A stretch of 64,000 nucleotides of DNA from contig CAVPOX010000016.1 of NCBI GenBank assembly GCA_963707075.1, positions 62,001 through 126,000 of the forward strand. The letters run 5' to 3'. The notes under the pieces were generated by a model. That model searched no databases and was not told where the DNA came from. It saw nothing but the letters and a program-made list of their open reading frames with translations. Position numbers and translations under genes: made by a program. Shown here piece by piece: positions 25,607 to 34,099 of the stretch; the first letter of the stretch is position 1; the number at the start of each line of letters is the position of its first letter. This stretch comes from CAXMQZ01 sp963707075. GTDB lineage: Bacteria > Acidobacteriota > Thermoanaerobaculia > Multivoradales > JAHEKO01.

Positions 25607-26149
25607 ATGAGTTTGCAGGACCTGTTTCACTCGGTCGCGACGGGTCCCCTACGCAGGCGCCAGCTCTTCACGCCCTTCGGGCTAGTCATTTTCGGTCTAT
25701 CCCTTCTCGTCGTTGTGGTTGGCAGCTTGTACACCGACCGTGCTGTAGACCTCCCGGTCCTGCTACCCGGGAAGCTGGGTCCGGCGATTGGCTTGCTCTT
25801 CCTCGTACCCGGTGCCCTTCTATGCGGTTGGTGCGTTCTGCGCTTCCTGAAAGCGCGAGGTACACCCGTGCCGTTCAATCCACCCAAGGAGTTGATTGTC
25901 TCGGGACCTTACCTCTGGATGCGCAACCCGATGGTCACCGGAGTCTTTGCGTGCCTTTTTGGACTCGGCTTCTTCATTCATTCGTTGTCTATGGTGCTCT
26001 TCTGGACTCCCGCCTACATCCTTGCGCACGTGGTCGAACTGAAGAAAGTCGAGGAGCCAGAGCTGGAGCGTCGGTTCGGCGAGACCTACACGCGTTACAA
26101 GAACACGGTGCCAATGTTCCTGCCGAGACCCTGGCGTCCAAGAGCCTAG
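25607..26149 (+). CDS. Isoprenylcysteine carboxyl methyltransferase-like (ICMT/PEMT) membrane protein
   Basis: 180 residues from the ATG at 25607 (MSLQDLFHSVATGPLRR). Three to four hydrophobic helices lead to the C-terminal ICMT/phospholipid-methyltransferase signature: PKELIVSGPYLWMRNPMVTG, then the VVELKKVEEPELERRFGETY stretch with EEPELERRFG, and a terminal Y-x-x-Y-K-N-x-V-P-MFLPR. These residues bind SAM in the family. The acceptor in bacteria is generally unknown (lipid or small molecule). The upstream open frame is rejected as it overlaps the Yip1 gene. Confidence 0.85.
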   Translation: MSLQDLFHSVATGPLRRRQLFTPFGLVIFGLSLLVVVVGSLYTDRAVDLPVLLPGKLGPAIGLLFLVPGALLCGWCVLRFLKARGTPVPFNPPKELIVSGPYLWMRNPMVTGVFACLFGLGFFIHSLSMVLFWTPAYILAHVVELKKVEEPELERRFGETYTRYKNTVPMFLPRPWRPRA

Positions 26150-26221
26150 TGGGTAGCGCCCTCGGTCGCACCATAGCTCGGATCTGCGCAGACCGCTGGC
26201 ATTTGCCCTCCCAGGCTCGCG

Positions 26222-26659
26222 CTATGCTGCCGGCGGCTGCGGCCCCGGTGCTTCGGGTCTGTAGACCAGGCTCGCCACGACGCCGAGAATCATGCTCATC
26301 ACCAGGCCCGCGAAGTACCACTTGAGGGTCAGATCGAGTGGAATCGGATAGGTCGCATAGGCGTGAAAAACCGCCTGAAGACCGACAAACAGGTGGGCGA
26401 CGAAGCCGAACCACACCCCCTCGCGCCAACCGCGCCCCCGGTAGCCCCTGGCGAAGAGGTAGGCGAAGACGAAGCAGAAGACGACCGTCGTCAAGTGCAC
26501 GATCCAGGCGTTGGCGACGAGATCGGCCTGCGGCCGCCAGACCTTCCCGGCGAGGCTCGAGTAGGTCGAGCCCAGCCAGAGGCCGTGAACGAAGAACGCC
26601 ATCACGTAGTAGGCGACCAGCACCGCGACACCGGTCAACAGAATGCGTTTGCCATTCAC
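26222..26659 (-). CDS. Hypothetical four-helix membrane protein
   Basis: 145 residues with four hydrophobic segments (ILLTGVAVLVAYYVMAFFVH, WIVHLTTVVFCFVFAYLFA, GVWFGFVAHLFVGLQAVFHA, WYFAGLVMSMILGVVASLVY). Helix 1 ends with a His and helix 3 holds two (VAHLF, VFHAYATY). Small proteins of this layout are common in soil bacteria, but I do not recognise a named family. The coding sense is supported by clean membrane topology, a GGAGCGATC before the ATG, and the absence of any better frame. It is followed 44 bp upstream on the same strand by the SnoaL-like gene. Confidence 0.68.
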   Translation of the reverse strand: MNGKRILLTGVAVLVAYYVMAFFVHGLWLGSTYSSLAGKVWRPQADLVANAWIVHLTTVVFCFVFAYLFARGYRGRGWREGVWFGFVAHLFVGLQAVFHAYATYPIPLDLTLKWYFAGLVMSMILGVVASLVYRPEAPGPQPPAA

Positions 26660-26703
26660 GATCGCTCCTTGTGGAAACCCTGTGAGCCCTCGACGTCTAC
26701 CCT

Positions 26704-27114
26704 TCAGTCCGCGGCGCCATCACCGGCAACCTGGCGCTGGTACTCGGCCTCATCGAAGTGCCCCTTCGATACCGCGATCAGGCCATCGGCCCCGAGGGTC
26801 CATTCCTCGTAGCCGCTGATCCGCACGGCACGGCCCGTTCCTCCGGGGCCGGTGTTCGTCCCGGTCCAGGTCCAGTGAAAGACCGCGTGGTTGCCCTCCA
26901 GGCTCACCGAATCCATCCTCACGACCATGTCGGGGAAAGCCGTCATGAACTCTCTGGCCTTGGCCGCGATTGCAGCCCGCCCGACAGAGGGCTCTCCAGT
27001 ATTGACCGTGAGAGAGCCATCCTCGGCATAGCAAGCCGCCAGAGCCTCAGGATCCTGACCGCTCCAGGCTGCCGCGTAACGCGTTGCGAATTTGGTGAGC
27101 TCCGATGGATTCAT
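26704..27114 (-). CDS. SnoaL/NTF2-like domain protein
   Basis: 136 residues from the ATG at 27114, which follows a strong GAGGAGG. The sequence MNPSELTKFATRYAAAWSGQ, then DPEALAACYAEDGSLTVN and KAREFMTAFPDMVVRMD is the classic N-terminal helix and first strands of SnoaL-like polyketide-cyclase/ester-cyclase folds; the end contains GYEEWTLGADGLIAVSKG. The fold is a small cone-shaped alpha+beta barrel used by isomerases, cyclases and ligand-binding proteins. The substrate cannot be inferred. The upstream open frame was rejected in favour of the ribosome binding site. Confidence 0.85.
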   Translation of the reverse strand: MNPSELTKFATRYAAAWSGQDPEALAACYAEDGSLTVNTGEPSVGRAAIAAKAREFMTAFPDMVVRMDSVSLEGNHAVFHWTWTGTNTGPGGTGRAVRISGYEEWTLGADGLIAVSKGHFDEAEYQRQVAGDGAAD

Positions 27115-27227
27115 TGAAGTCCTCCTCGGGGTGCGGCACGCCACGGCGCTACGGTTGAGCGCGCCGTCAGTCAGATGGACGAGGTTATGCATCAGACAGG
27201 CCTCGGGACCGTCAGAGCCAGGTGGAG

Positions 27228-27863
27228 CTAAGGGACGGTGTTCGACCACCTGGAGGCATCGCCTGTCTCGAAGCCGTCGGCAAAGATCGAGACCTTGGCA
27301 TAGCCGTTGTCGACGAGAACCTCGAAGGCACCCGCCGCGCCACGGCAGTCGATGAACAGGCTCATGGCCAGCGTCCCGAGCTGCCCCTCGGTCACCACAT
27401 GGCTGCCCGTAACTTCACTGTAGGCCCCGCCGGGAATGACCTCGTCGCCAGCTTTGGAAGTGAATCCGTTTTGCACTGAGCAGGCCATGTCGGCGAACTG
27501 CAGCCAACCTGCCGAACAACGGTCGGGTACCGACCCGTTCAGCAGCTTGACCGAGAAACCGAGATCGAACTCCTGACCTGGAACCGCTGGGAAACATGGG
27601 CTCCAGGCGTTGAAGACCCAGGTTCCGCTGAAGTTCTCGGCGCTGCCGACCGCACCATTGCCCGTTTCGCCAGCACCTGCGGCGAAAACAAGGGTTCCGC
27701 CGCTCGGACTCCAGGCTGCGACTTCGGCTGGACTCTCGAAGCCACAAGAGTCGACCTGGTTACCGTCAATGGTCTCGCAGTCCTTGGCGAGGGCCGGTGA
27801 ACAGATGAGGACAACCACCAACAGAACAGCTGGCAATTTACCCAAATCGTCTTCTCCCTTCAT
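27228..27863 (-). CDS. Secreted protein with C-terminal DGFE motif
   Basis: 211 residues. A signal peptide is seen (LGKLPAVLLVVVLICSPALA, residues 7-26). The mature protein has cysteines in CETIDGNQVDSCGFESP and resembles a carbohydrate-binding-like beta sandwich (NGAVGSAENFSGTWVFNAWS). It ends in IFADGFETGDASRWSNTVP, a motif shared with the protease at 39089 and the fragment at 55622. The ATG at 27863 gives the signal peptide at the N-terminus; an upstream extension does not. Function unknown; probably exported and possibly surface-retained. Confidence 0.75.
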   Translation of the reverse strand: MKGEDDLGKLPAVLLVVVLICSPALAKDCETIDGNQVDSCGFESPAEVAAWSPSGGTLVFAAGAGETGNGAVGSAENFSGTWVFNAWSPCFPAVPGQEFDLGFSVKLLNGSVPDRCSAGWLQFADMACSVQNGFTSKAGDEVIPGGAYSEVTGSHVVTEGQLGTLAMSLFIDCRGAAGAFEVLVDNGYAKVSIFADGFETGDASRWSNTVP

Positions 27864-27985
27864 GGGACCAGAAAGGCTCCACCACACCGACTCATTCGAC
27901 TGTCGTCTGCAAACTGCGCCCGAAGATAGCACAGCAAGCCGTCATCGTGCCCACGGCAGCGCGGAGTCTGAGGCTCTTCTCGGGT

Positions 27986-28805
27986 TCAGCCCGTTGGGCC
28001 CTTGGCCGAGGCCGCAAGCAGATCTCGCGCCTCGAGCCAGTCACGCAGAGTGGCGTTGAAGGCCTCGGCTTGTTCGTAGGCGACCAGGTGCCCGGCCTCG
28101 GGAATCACCTCGAGCTGGCTTCCGGTGATCGCTTGCGCCATGGCATGAGACTCGGCCGGGTCGATGATGACGTCGTCAGCCCCGGTGACCACGAGGGTCG
28201 GCACATCGATCTGCCCCAACAAGGGAACCGAGTCCTCGCGCTCGGCCATGCCGAGGAGCGCGCCGATGACGCCATCCCGACTCGAGGGTGTCATGAAACC
28301 CCGCACCGCTGCTTTCATGTCTGCACTCTCGGCACCTGGAGAAAGCATCTTCGGCGCCATCGCGTCGATCACCCCGCGAGGGCCTTCGGCACGGACCTTC
28401 TCCGCAGTAGCGCGTCGCCCGGCAGCCGCATCGGCAGAATCCTGCCCGGCGCGCGTCCCCACCAGCACGAGTCCGCGCAGCAACTCGGCATGCCGCCGCG
28501 CAAAGAGCAAAGGCGACGTAGCCTCCCATCGAATGCCCTACGACGACTGCCGGCGTGGCATCGAGGTCGCCCAGCAGTGCCGCGATGTCGTCGGCAAAAC
28601 GATCCATCGTGGTTGTTCCCGAGGTCGCACCGCTCTCCCCGAAACCGCACAGGTCAGGAGCGATGGTGCGGCAGATGGGGCTCAGGGAATCGATCTGTGG
28701 CTGCCAGCACCCGCGGCTCAGTGGAAAGCCGTGCACAAAAACCAGGGGTAGGCCCTGGCCCTCGTCGGTGTACGCGATGGAGATGCCGCTGATAAGCGCT
28801 TTCAT
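27986..28805 (-). pseudogene. Alpha/beta hydrolase (single frameshift)
   Basis: The first frame begins MKALISGISIAYTDEGQGLP and carries the oxyanion strand VFVHGFPLSRGCW and the nucleophile elbow VVVGHSMGGYVAF. At about 28500 the frame changes; the second frame continues RRHAELLRGLVLVGTRAG and ends with the acid/His half (VPTLVVTGADDVIIDP and the catalytic His in EAGHLVAYEQAEAF). Joined, it is a complete hydrolase of about 272 residues. The span is 1 mod 3, so one extra base explains the break. It could be a real mutation or a sequencing error. The substrate is unknown. Confidence 0.78.
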
Positions 28806-28854
28806 TCTGTCCTCCTCGGAGACCGGTTAAAGACCTTGGCCAGAGCCACTGCAG

Positions 28855-31530
28855 CTAGAGTCCTTCTGCCCAGTTCAGCACCAGTTTGAGCGGTGTGCGG
28901 GCTCCGGAGTTCACGTTCGTATTGACCAGGAACCGCTCTCCATCGAGCGTATCGAACTGTCGCGTGCTGTGCACCCTCATATCGACCCCGAAGAGACGCT
29001 CCGGCTTTCCCGGACGCGGCTGCGAACCCTCGACCTCCACGCTCACCCCGAAGATCGCGTCCGAATCTGGCGAGGAGAAGAACAACTCCCTGCCGTCTGC
29101 TGACCACACCGGGCCAGCACCACCGTCGGTCGAAACCCGTATTCGTTGGCCGGCGTCCGGGAAACTGGTCAAGTAGACCTCGAAGTCACCGGTCTCGTTG
29201 GAGTCGTAGGCAAGCCATGCGCCGTCCGGCGAGATTGCAAAATCATTGGAGTCGAACGCGGACTCGATCACCGGAAACGTCTCACCGGTTGCGACGTCCA
29301 GTGCCCAGATGTTGGACGGATCCACACCGCGGCGGAACAGCACCCTGCTCCCGTCTGCCGCCCAGGCTCGAACCAGCATCTCGACGTCAGGCTCGTCGAG
29401 CACGAGCTCCGCTTCCGACGCCCCCTCGAGGCCGACCTGGAAGATCCTGAACTGACCGCCGCCCCGGGTGGAGCTGAACATCAAGGCGCGGCCATCCGGC
29501 GACCACACCGGGTAGGAATCATCTTCAGGCCACGTTGTCACCCGAGTGCCCGAGCCGCGCTCGGCGTCGAGGACCCAGATGTCCCCCTGATTCGAGTCTC
29601 CGCTGATGTCAAGGACGATCCGCGAACCGTCCGGCGAGATCCTCGCCTGGTAGAGACTCCCGGCGGGACCCACCGTACCGAGCTCCTCGCCACCACGGCC
29701 GTACCAGATGAGTCGATTCCCCGCCACGCGCCCCCCCGGCTGGTAGACGAGTCGTCCCGTGTTCGAGATGGCGGCGACAGCGAATGCCGACCGTGGGTCG
29801 AATCGCACATTGGAGGCGATCGCGAAAGGTTCGCCGCTGAGCTCGAGCCGGTCCGGATCGAAACCTCGCGCCCGAAGATTGCCCTGCTGCCACCACACGA
29901 TGTAACCCGGCTCGACGAAGCGTGCTGTCGAGTAGGCTTCAAACAGAGCCTTCGACGGCGATCCGTCGAGGGAACCCAGTCTGATCTGACCCACCTGCTC
30001 GTCACTACTGTATCGGCGCGCGTGGAAGATAAAGTGTTCGCCGTCCGGTAGCATCTCCGGACCGAAGTAGTGGTCTCCTGCACCCGGTATCTCGGTGACC
30101 GGGCGAGGTTTCCCACCGGTCCTTTTCAGGGCCTGGAGTGGAAGCGCCTCGGAGTCCAATGCGAAGACAATGTCACCTGACGGACTCCAGGTCGCACCGT
30201 TTGGAAACAGCTGAGGTCCCAAGGTCTCGACCAGTCCGGATTCCAGCTCGAGAGTCTTGAGCGTCCCGTCCTGAGCAAAGCCGAGCGACCGGCTATCGGG
30301 TGACCAGAACGGCGCCACCGCTCCATCGGTCCCGGGGATCTTTTCTGCTATCTCGCGTGACAGGGTCTGCACCCAGATTGCCGTTTCCCGATCTTCGCCC
30401 CGGGCGACGAACGCCAGGCGCTTGCCGTCGGGCGAGAAGCTGAGACCGAAGCGATCGAGGAAGAAGTCGGCCTCGGCAGGTGGCAGCAGTGAGGCCACCG
30501 TGCGAGTGCCCGCTGCGGTGGCGGACTCCTTCTCGCCGGAACCCAAATTGGTGACTGCCAGAACGGCGGCCAATGCCAAGGCACTCGCCGCGATAATCCA
30601 GGGCAGGCGACGCGGTGCCGCAGTGGCTTCGCCACCCTCCATCGGTGCGTCTGCCTCTCCATCAACCACTTCTTTCAGGTCGATGCGCACGTCCGCTGCG
30701 GCGTGATAGCGCTGCTTGGGGTCTCTTGTCAGAGACTTTCGCAAGACGCGACTCAGGGAGCGGGGTGTGGTGGACGGGAGAGCATCCCAGTCGATGTCCG
30801 CTCGCAGCACCGCTGCCAACGTGTCTGACACGGTCGACTCGCCAAACAGCCGCCTGCCGGTCAGCATCTCGTAGACGATGACACCCAGCGCCCAGATATC
30901 GGCTCGCGGATCGGCCTCCTGACCCCGTGCCTGCTCCGGGCTCATGTAGGCCGCGGTCCCCAGAATCACACCCGCCTGCGTCATCTGCGCCGTCAACGTC
31001 GGCGACAGCGACATCGGTGACTGGTTCCGATCTTGATCGGTACCTGTCACCGTACCTGGATCGAGCGCCTTGGCCAGGCCGAAATCGAGCACCTTGACTT
31101 GGGCCTCCGGTGTCAACTTGATGTTGGCCGGCTTCAAATCCCGGTGGACGATGCCGCGCTCATGCGCAGCCTCGAGCCCGAGAGCGATCTGCTGGGCGAT
31201 GTCGACGGTCTGGTCGATCGCGACCGGTCCCTGCGCCATTCGCGCTGCCAGATCTTCCCCTTCGACCAACTCCATCACCAGCAACTGCTGGCCGCCCGCC
31301 TCCTCGATCTGATGAATGCCCGCGATATTGGGATGGTTGAGTGAGGCGAGCACCTTGGCCTCGCGCTCGAACCGAGCCAGCCGCTCGGGATCCGCCGCTA
31401 CCGCCTCGGGCAGCACCTTGATCGCCACCTCACGCCCTAGCCTGGTGTCTTCGGCACGATAGACCTCACCCATACCGCCTTCACCGAGCTTGGCAGTGAT
31501 CTTGAAATGCGAAAGCGTCGTGCCGATCAA
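28855..31530 (-). CDS. Ser/Thr protein kinase with C-terminal PD40 beta-propeller
   Basis: 891 residues from a TTG at 31530, chosen because the paralogue at 49058 starts with the same MIGTTLSHF. The kinase domain (about 10-270) has GEGGMGEVYRAEDTRLG, the ATP lysine in VAIKVLP, HRDLKPANIK, DFGLAK and GTAAYMSPEQARG. One membrane helix follows near residue 310 (LPWIIAASALALAAVLAV). The extracytoplasmic part carries several TolB/PD40 repeats (LSFSPDGKRLAF, PFWSPDSRSLGF, ARISPDGSRIVL, PVWSPDGRALMF, FAISPDGAWLAY). Such proteins sense external ligands or envelope state and phosphorylate cytoplasmic targets; the ligand is unknown. It is divergent from the DUF305 gene. Confidence 0.93.
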   Translation of the reverse strand: MIGTTLSHFKITAKLGEGGMGEVYRAEDTRLGREVAIKVLPEAVAADPERLARFEREAKVLASLNHPNIAGIHQIEEAGGQQLLVMELVEGEDLAARMAQGPVAIDQTVDIAQQIALGLEAAHERGIVHRDLKPANIKLTPEAQVKVLDFGLAKALDPGTVTGTDQDRNQSPMSLSPTLTAQMTQAGVILGTAAYMSPEQARGQEADPRADIWALGVIVYEMLTGRRLFGESTVSDTLAAVLRADIDWDALPSTTPRSLSRVLRKSLTRDPKQRYHAAADVRIDLKEVVDGEADAPMEGGEATAAPRRLPWIIAASALALAAVLAVTNLGSGEKESATAAGTRTVASLLPPAEADFFLDRFGLSFSPDGKRLAFVARGEDRETAIWVQTLSREIAEKIPGTDGAVAPFWSPDSRSLGFAQDGTLKTLELESGLVETLGPQLFPNGATWSPSGDIVFALDSEALPLQALKRTGGKPRPVTEIPGAGDHYFGPEMLPDGEHFIFHARRYSSDEQVGQIRLGSLDGSPSKALFEAYSTARFVEPGYIVWWQQGNLRARGFDPDRLELSGEPFAIASNVRFDPRSAFAVAAISNTGRLVYQPGGRVAGNRLIWYGRGGEELGTVGPAGSLYQARISPDGSRIVLDISGDSNQGDIWVLDAERGSGTRVTTWPEDDSYPVWSPDGRALMFSSTRGGGQFRIFQVGLEGASEAELVLDEPDVEMLVRAWAADGSRVLFRRGVDPSNIWALDVATGETFPVIESAFDSNDFAISPDGAWLAYDSNETGDFEVYLTSFPDAGQRIRVSTDGGAGPVWSADGRELFFSSPDSDAIFGVSVEVEGSQPRPGKPERLFGVDMRVHSTRQFDTLDGERFLVNTNVNSGARTPLKLVLNWAEGL

Positions 31531-31642
31531 GTGGAGCTGATTCTAACCCAGGCGGAGCACCCAGGCACGAAGCTTCTGGTAGATTCTGCCCCGCCCCCAC
31601 CTCACCGAACAACGGTGGATCGTCAAAACAGGAGCCGAGCCA

Positions 31643-34081
31643 TTGATTTCCCTTTCCCGTCTTCTCACGCCAGTGCTTCGTCACGCTTTCCCGGGTACCA
31701 TCCTGCTGATCCATGCCAGCGTCTGCCTGGCCCAGGCCCCCATCATCCAGCCGGGTCCGCCGGGTGAGCCACCGAGTGAGCTCAGCGCCGAAGCCGCGAT
31801 CGCGATCGCCAACACCAGCTACTCGCCGGCCGACGCGCAGTTCATGCGCGACATGATTCCGCATCACCACCAGGCTCTCGAGATGGCTGCCCTGGTGGCC
31901 GATCGCACGAACACGCCCGCGCTGATCGATGTGGCGGGACGCATCAACGCGTCGCAGGGAGACGAGATCGAGTTCATGCAACGATGGCTGCGCGAGCGCG
32001 GCGAGCCCGTGCCCGATCCGACCGCACATCACACGATGCACACGTCGCACCAGATGGCCGGCATGGCCACCCCGGCGCAGATGGATGAGCTCGCCGCCTC
32101 CGAGGGCACCGACTTCGATCGGCTTTTCCTGCAGTTGATGATCGCCCACCACGAAGGTGCCGTGACGATGGTCGAGGACCTGCTGGAACAGCCGGGTTCG
32201 GCGTATGATCCGGTGCTTTTCGAGTTCACGACCGATGTGACCAACGACCAGACCACAGAGATCGAGCGGATGAGCGCGTTGCTGCTCGGCCTCTCATCCG
32301 ACCCACGGGCAGGCCTGCAACCCGGTCTGGACGATGCGGGTCAGGCGCTCTGGAACCTCGAGCTCGTCGGCACGTTGCCCAGGCCGCCAGGGTTTTTCGA
32401 TCCGAAGAATCCGGGCGAGCTGCCGGGGCATCTGATGGATGACGACCACGACGCTGACGAAACCGTGGAAGACGCCGAGGAGGAGGTCGACGAGAAGGAC
32501 GAGCGCTACCCGCTGCTGAGCTTTTCCAACACCGACATGGCCTTCTCCGGCGACGTCATGGTGGCGGGCAGCTACCACGGCTTCAACGTGTACCGCCTCC
32601 AGAAAGACGGCGCCCCGCAGCATCTCAGCTCGGTCGTCTGCCCGGGTGGACAGGGCGACGTTTCCATCGTCGGCAACCTGCTGATCATGTCGGTTGAACA
32701 GACCCGCGGCAGGCTCGACTGCGGGCTCGAAGGCATCCACGAGGATGTCAGCGCCGAGCGCTTCCGCGGACTGCGCATCTTCGATATCAGCGATCTGACC
32801 CGCCCCGTGCAGGTCGGTGCCGTCCAGACCTGTCGCGGCTCGCACACCCATTCGGTCGTCTCGGGCCCGGGCGAGAACGGCAAGATCATTGTCTACAACT
32901 CGGGCACCTCATCCGTGCGCGATGAAGAGGAGATGCCAGGTTGCATCGACGAGTCTCCCGGCGACAGTCGCACGGCGCTGTTCCGAATCGACGTGATCGA
33001 GATCCCGGTCGACGACCCGGGCAAGGCACGCATCGTCGACAGCCCGGCCGTCTTCGCCGATCCCGAGACGGGCGCCCTCGCCGGGTTATGGCGCGGTGGT
33101 GACCATGGGGACGACAGCCAGGAGACCTCTCAGACCGACCAGTGCCACGACATCACCGTGTTCCCACAGGGCCGTGTCGCCGCCGGGGCCTGCTCGGGCA
33201 ACGGCATCCTGTTCGACATCACCGATCCGCTCGCTCCACAACGCATCGACGAAGTCGTGGACCCGGGCTTCGCCTACTGGCACTCGGCAACCTTCAACAA
33301 CGATGGCACCAAGGTCATCTACACCGACGAATGGGGCGGCGGCAGCCGGCCGCGCTGTCGGCCCCAGGATCCGCTCACCTGGGGTGCGGATGCGATCTAC
33401 GACATCGTCGACCGCCAACTCGAGTTTCGTGGCTACTTCAAAATGCCGGCACCGCAAACCGAACAGGAGAACTGCGTTGCGCACAACGGTTCCATCATTC
33501 CGGTGCCTGGCCGCGATCTCTTTGTCCAGGCCTGGTATCAGGGTGGCATCGCTGTCATCGACTTCACCGACTCGGCCAACCCGGTCGAGATCGCCTACTT
33601 CGACCGCGGTCCCATCGATCCCGAGCATCTGGTGGTCGGCGGCTATTGGTCGGCCTACTGGTACAACGGCAAGATCTACGGCACGGAAATCGTCCGCGGA
33701 CTCGATGTGCTGGCACTCATTCCCAGCGAGTATCTGTCTGAGAGCGAGATCGCTGCAGCAGCCCTCGCGGACCAGGGTGAGCTGTTCAATCCGCAGCAGC
33801 AGTTCCCGGTGACCTGGCCGGCCGCGCCTGTCGTAGCGCGGGCCTACCTCGATCAGCTCGAGCGCAGCGAGGCCCTGTCACCCTCGGCGCTGGCAGACAT
33901 CGGCACAGCGCTCGACCAATCGGCTTCGCAGCTCGGGGCCGGCACGACCGATGAGGAACTCGCCGGCACGCTGGAGACGCTGGCGGAGACGCTCGACGGT
34001 GGCGTTGGCGACGACGTTACGGACAAACGCCTCGCGGCACTGGCGGAGACGCTGAACGGCATCGCGACGCGACTGCGCTGA
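31643..34081 (+). CDS. Secreted DUF305 - LVIVD-repeat fusion protein
   Basis: 812 residues from a TTG at 31643 preceded by AGGAG. A signal peptide ends near VCLAQA (residue 32). A DUF305 ferritin-like domain follows (about 55-210), with two histidine-rich motifs, MIPHHHQALEMA and MIAHHEGAVTM, which bind metal in the family. The remainder (about 280-700) has LVIVD-type propeller repeats (LRIFDISDLTRPVQVGAV, GGIAVIDFTDSANPVEIA), with scattered cysteines. The tail is helical. DUF305 proteins are linked to copper and other metal handling, but this fusion has no assigned role. Confidence 0.85.
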   Translation: MISLSRLLTPVLRHAFPGTILLIHASVCLAQAPIIQPGPPGEPPSELSAEAAIAIANTSYSPADAQFMRDMIPHHHQALEMAALVADRTNTPALIDVAGRINASQGDEIEFMQRWLRERGEPVPDPTAHHTMHTSHQMAGMATPAQMDELAASEGTDFDRLFLQLMIAHHEGAVTMVEDLLEQPGSAYDPVLFEFTTDVTNDQTTEIERMSALLLGLSSDPRAGLQPGLDDAGQALWNLELVGTLPRPPGFFDPKNPGELPGHLMDDDHDADETVEDAEEEVDEKDERYPLLSFSNTDMAFSGDVMVAGSYHGFNVYRLQKDGAPQHLSSVVCPGGQGDVSIVGNLLIMSVEQTRGRLDCGLEGIHEDVSAERFRGLRIFDISDLTRPVQVGAVQTCRGSHTHSVVSGPGENGKIIVYNSGTSSVRDEEEMPGCIDESPGDSRTALFRIDVIEIPVDDPGKARIVDSPAVFADPETGALAGLWRGGDHGDDSQETSQTDQCHDITVFPQGRVAAGACSGNGILFDITDPLAPQRIDEVVDPGFAYWHSATFNNDGTKVIYTDEWGGGSRPRCRPQDPLTWGADAIYDIVDRQLEFRGYFKMPAPQTEQENCVAHNGSIIPVPGRDLFVQAWYQGGIAVIDFTDSANPVEIAYFDRGPIDPEHLVVGGYWSAYWYNGKIYGTEIVRGLDVLALIPSEYLSESEIAAAALADQGELFNPQQQFPVTWPAAPVVARAYLDQLERSEALSPSALADIGTALDQSASQLGAGTTDEELAGTLETLAETLDGGVGDDVTDKRLAALAETLNGIATRLR

Positions 34082-34099
34082 AACGGGGCATACAGACCC

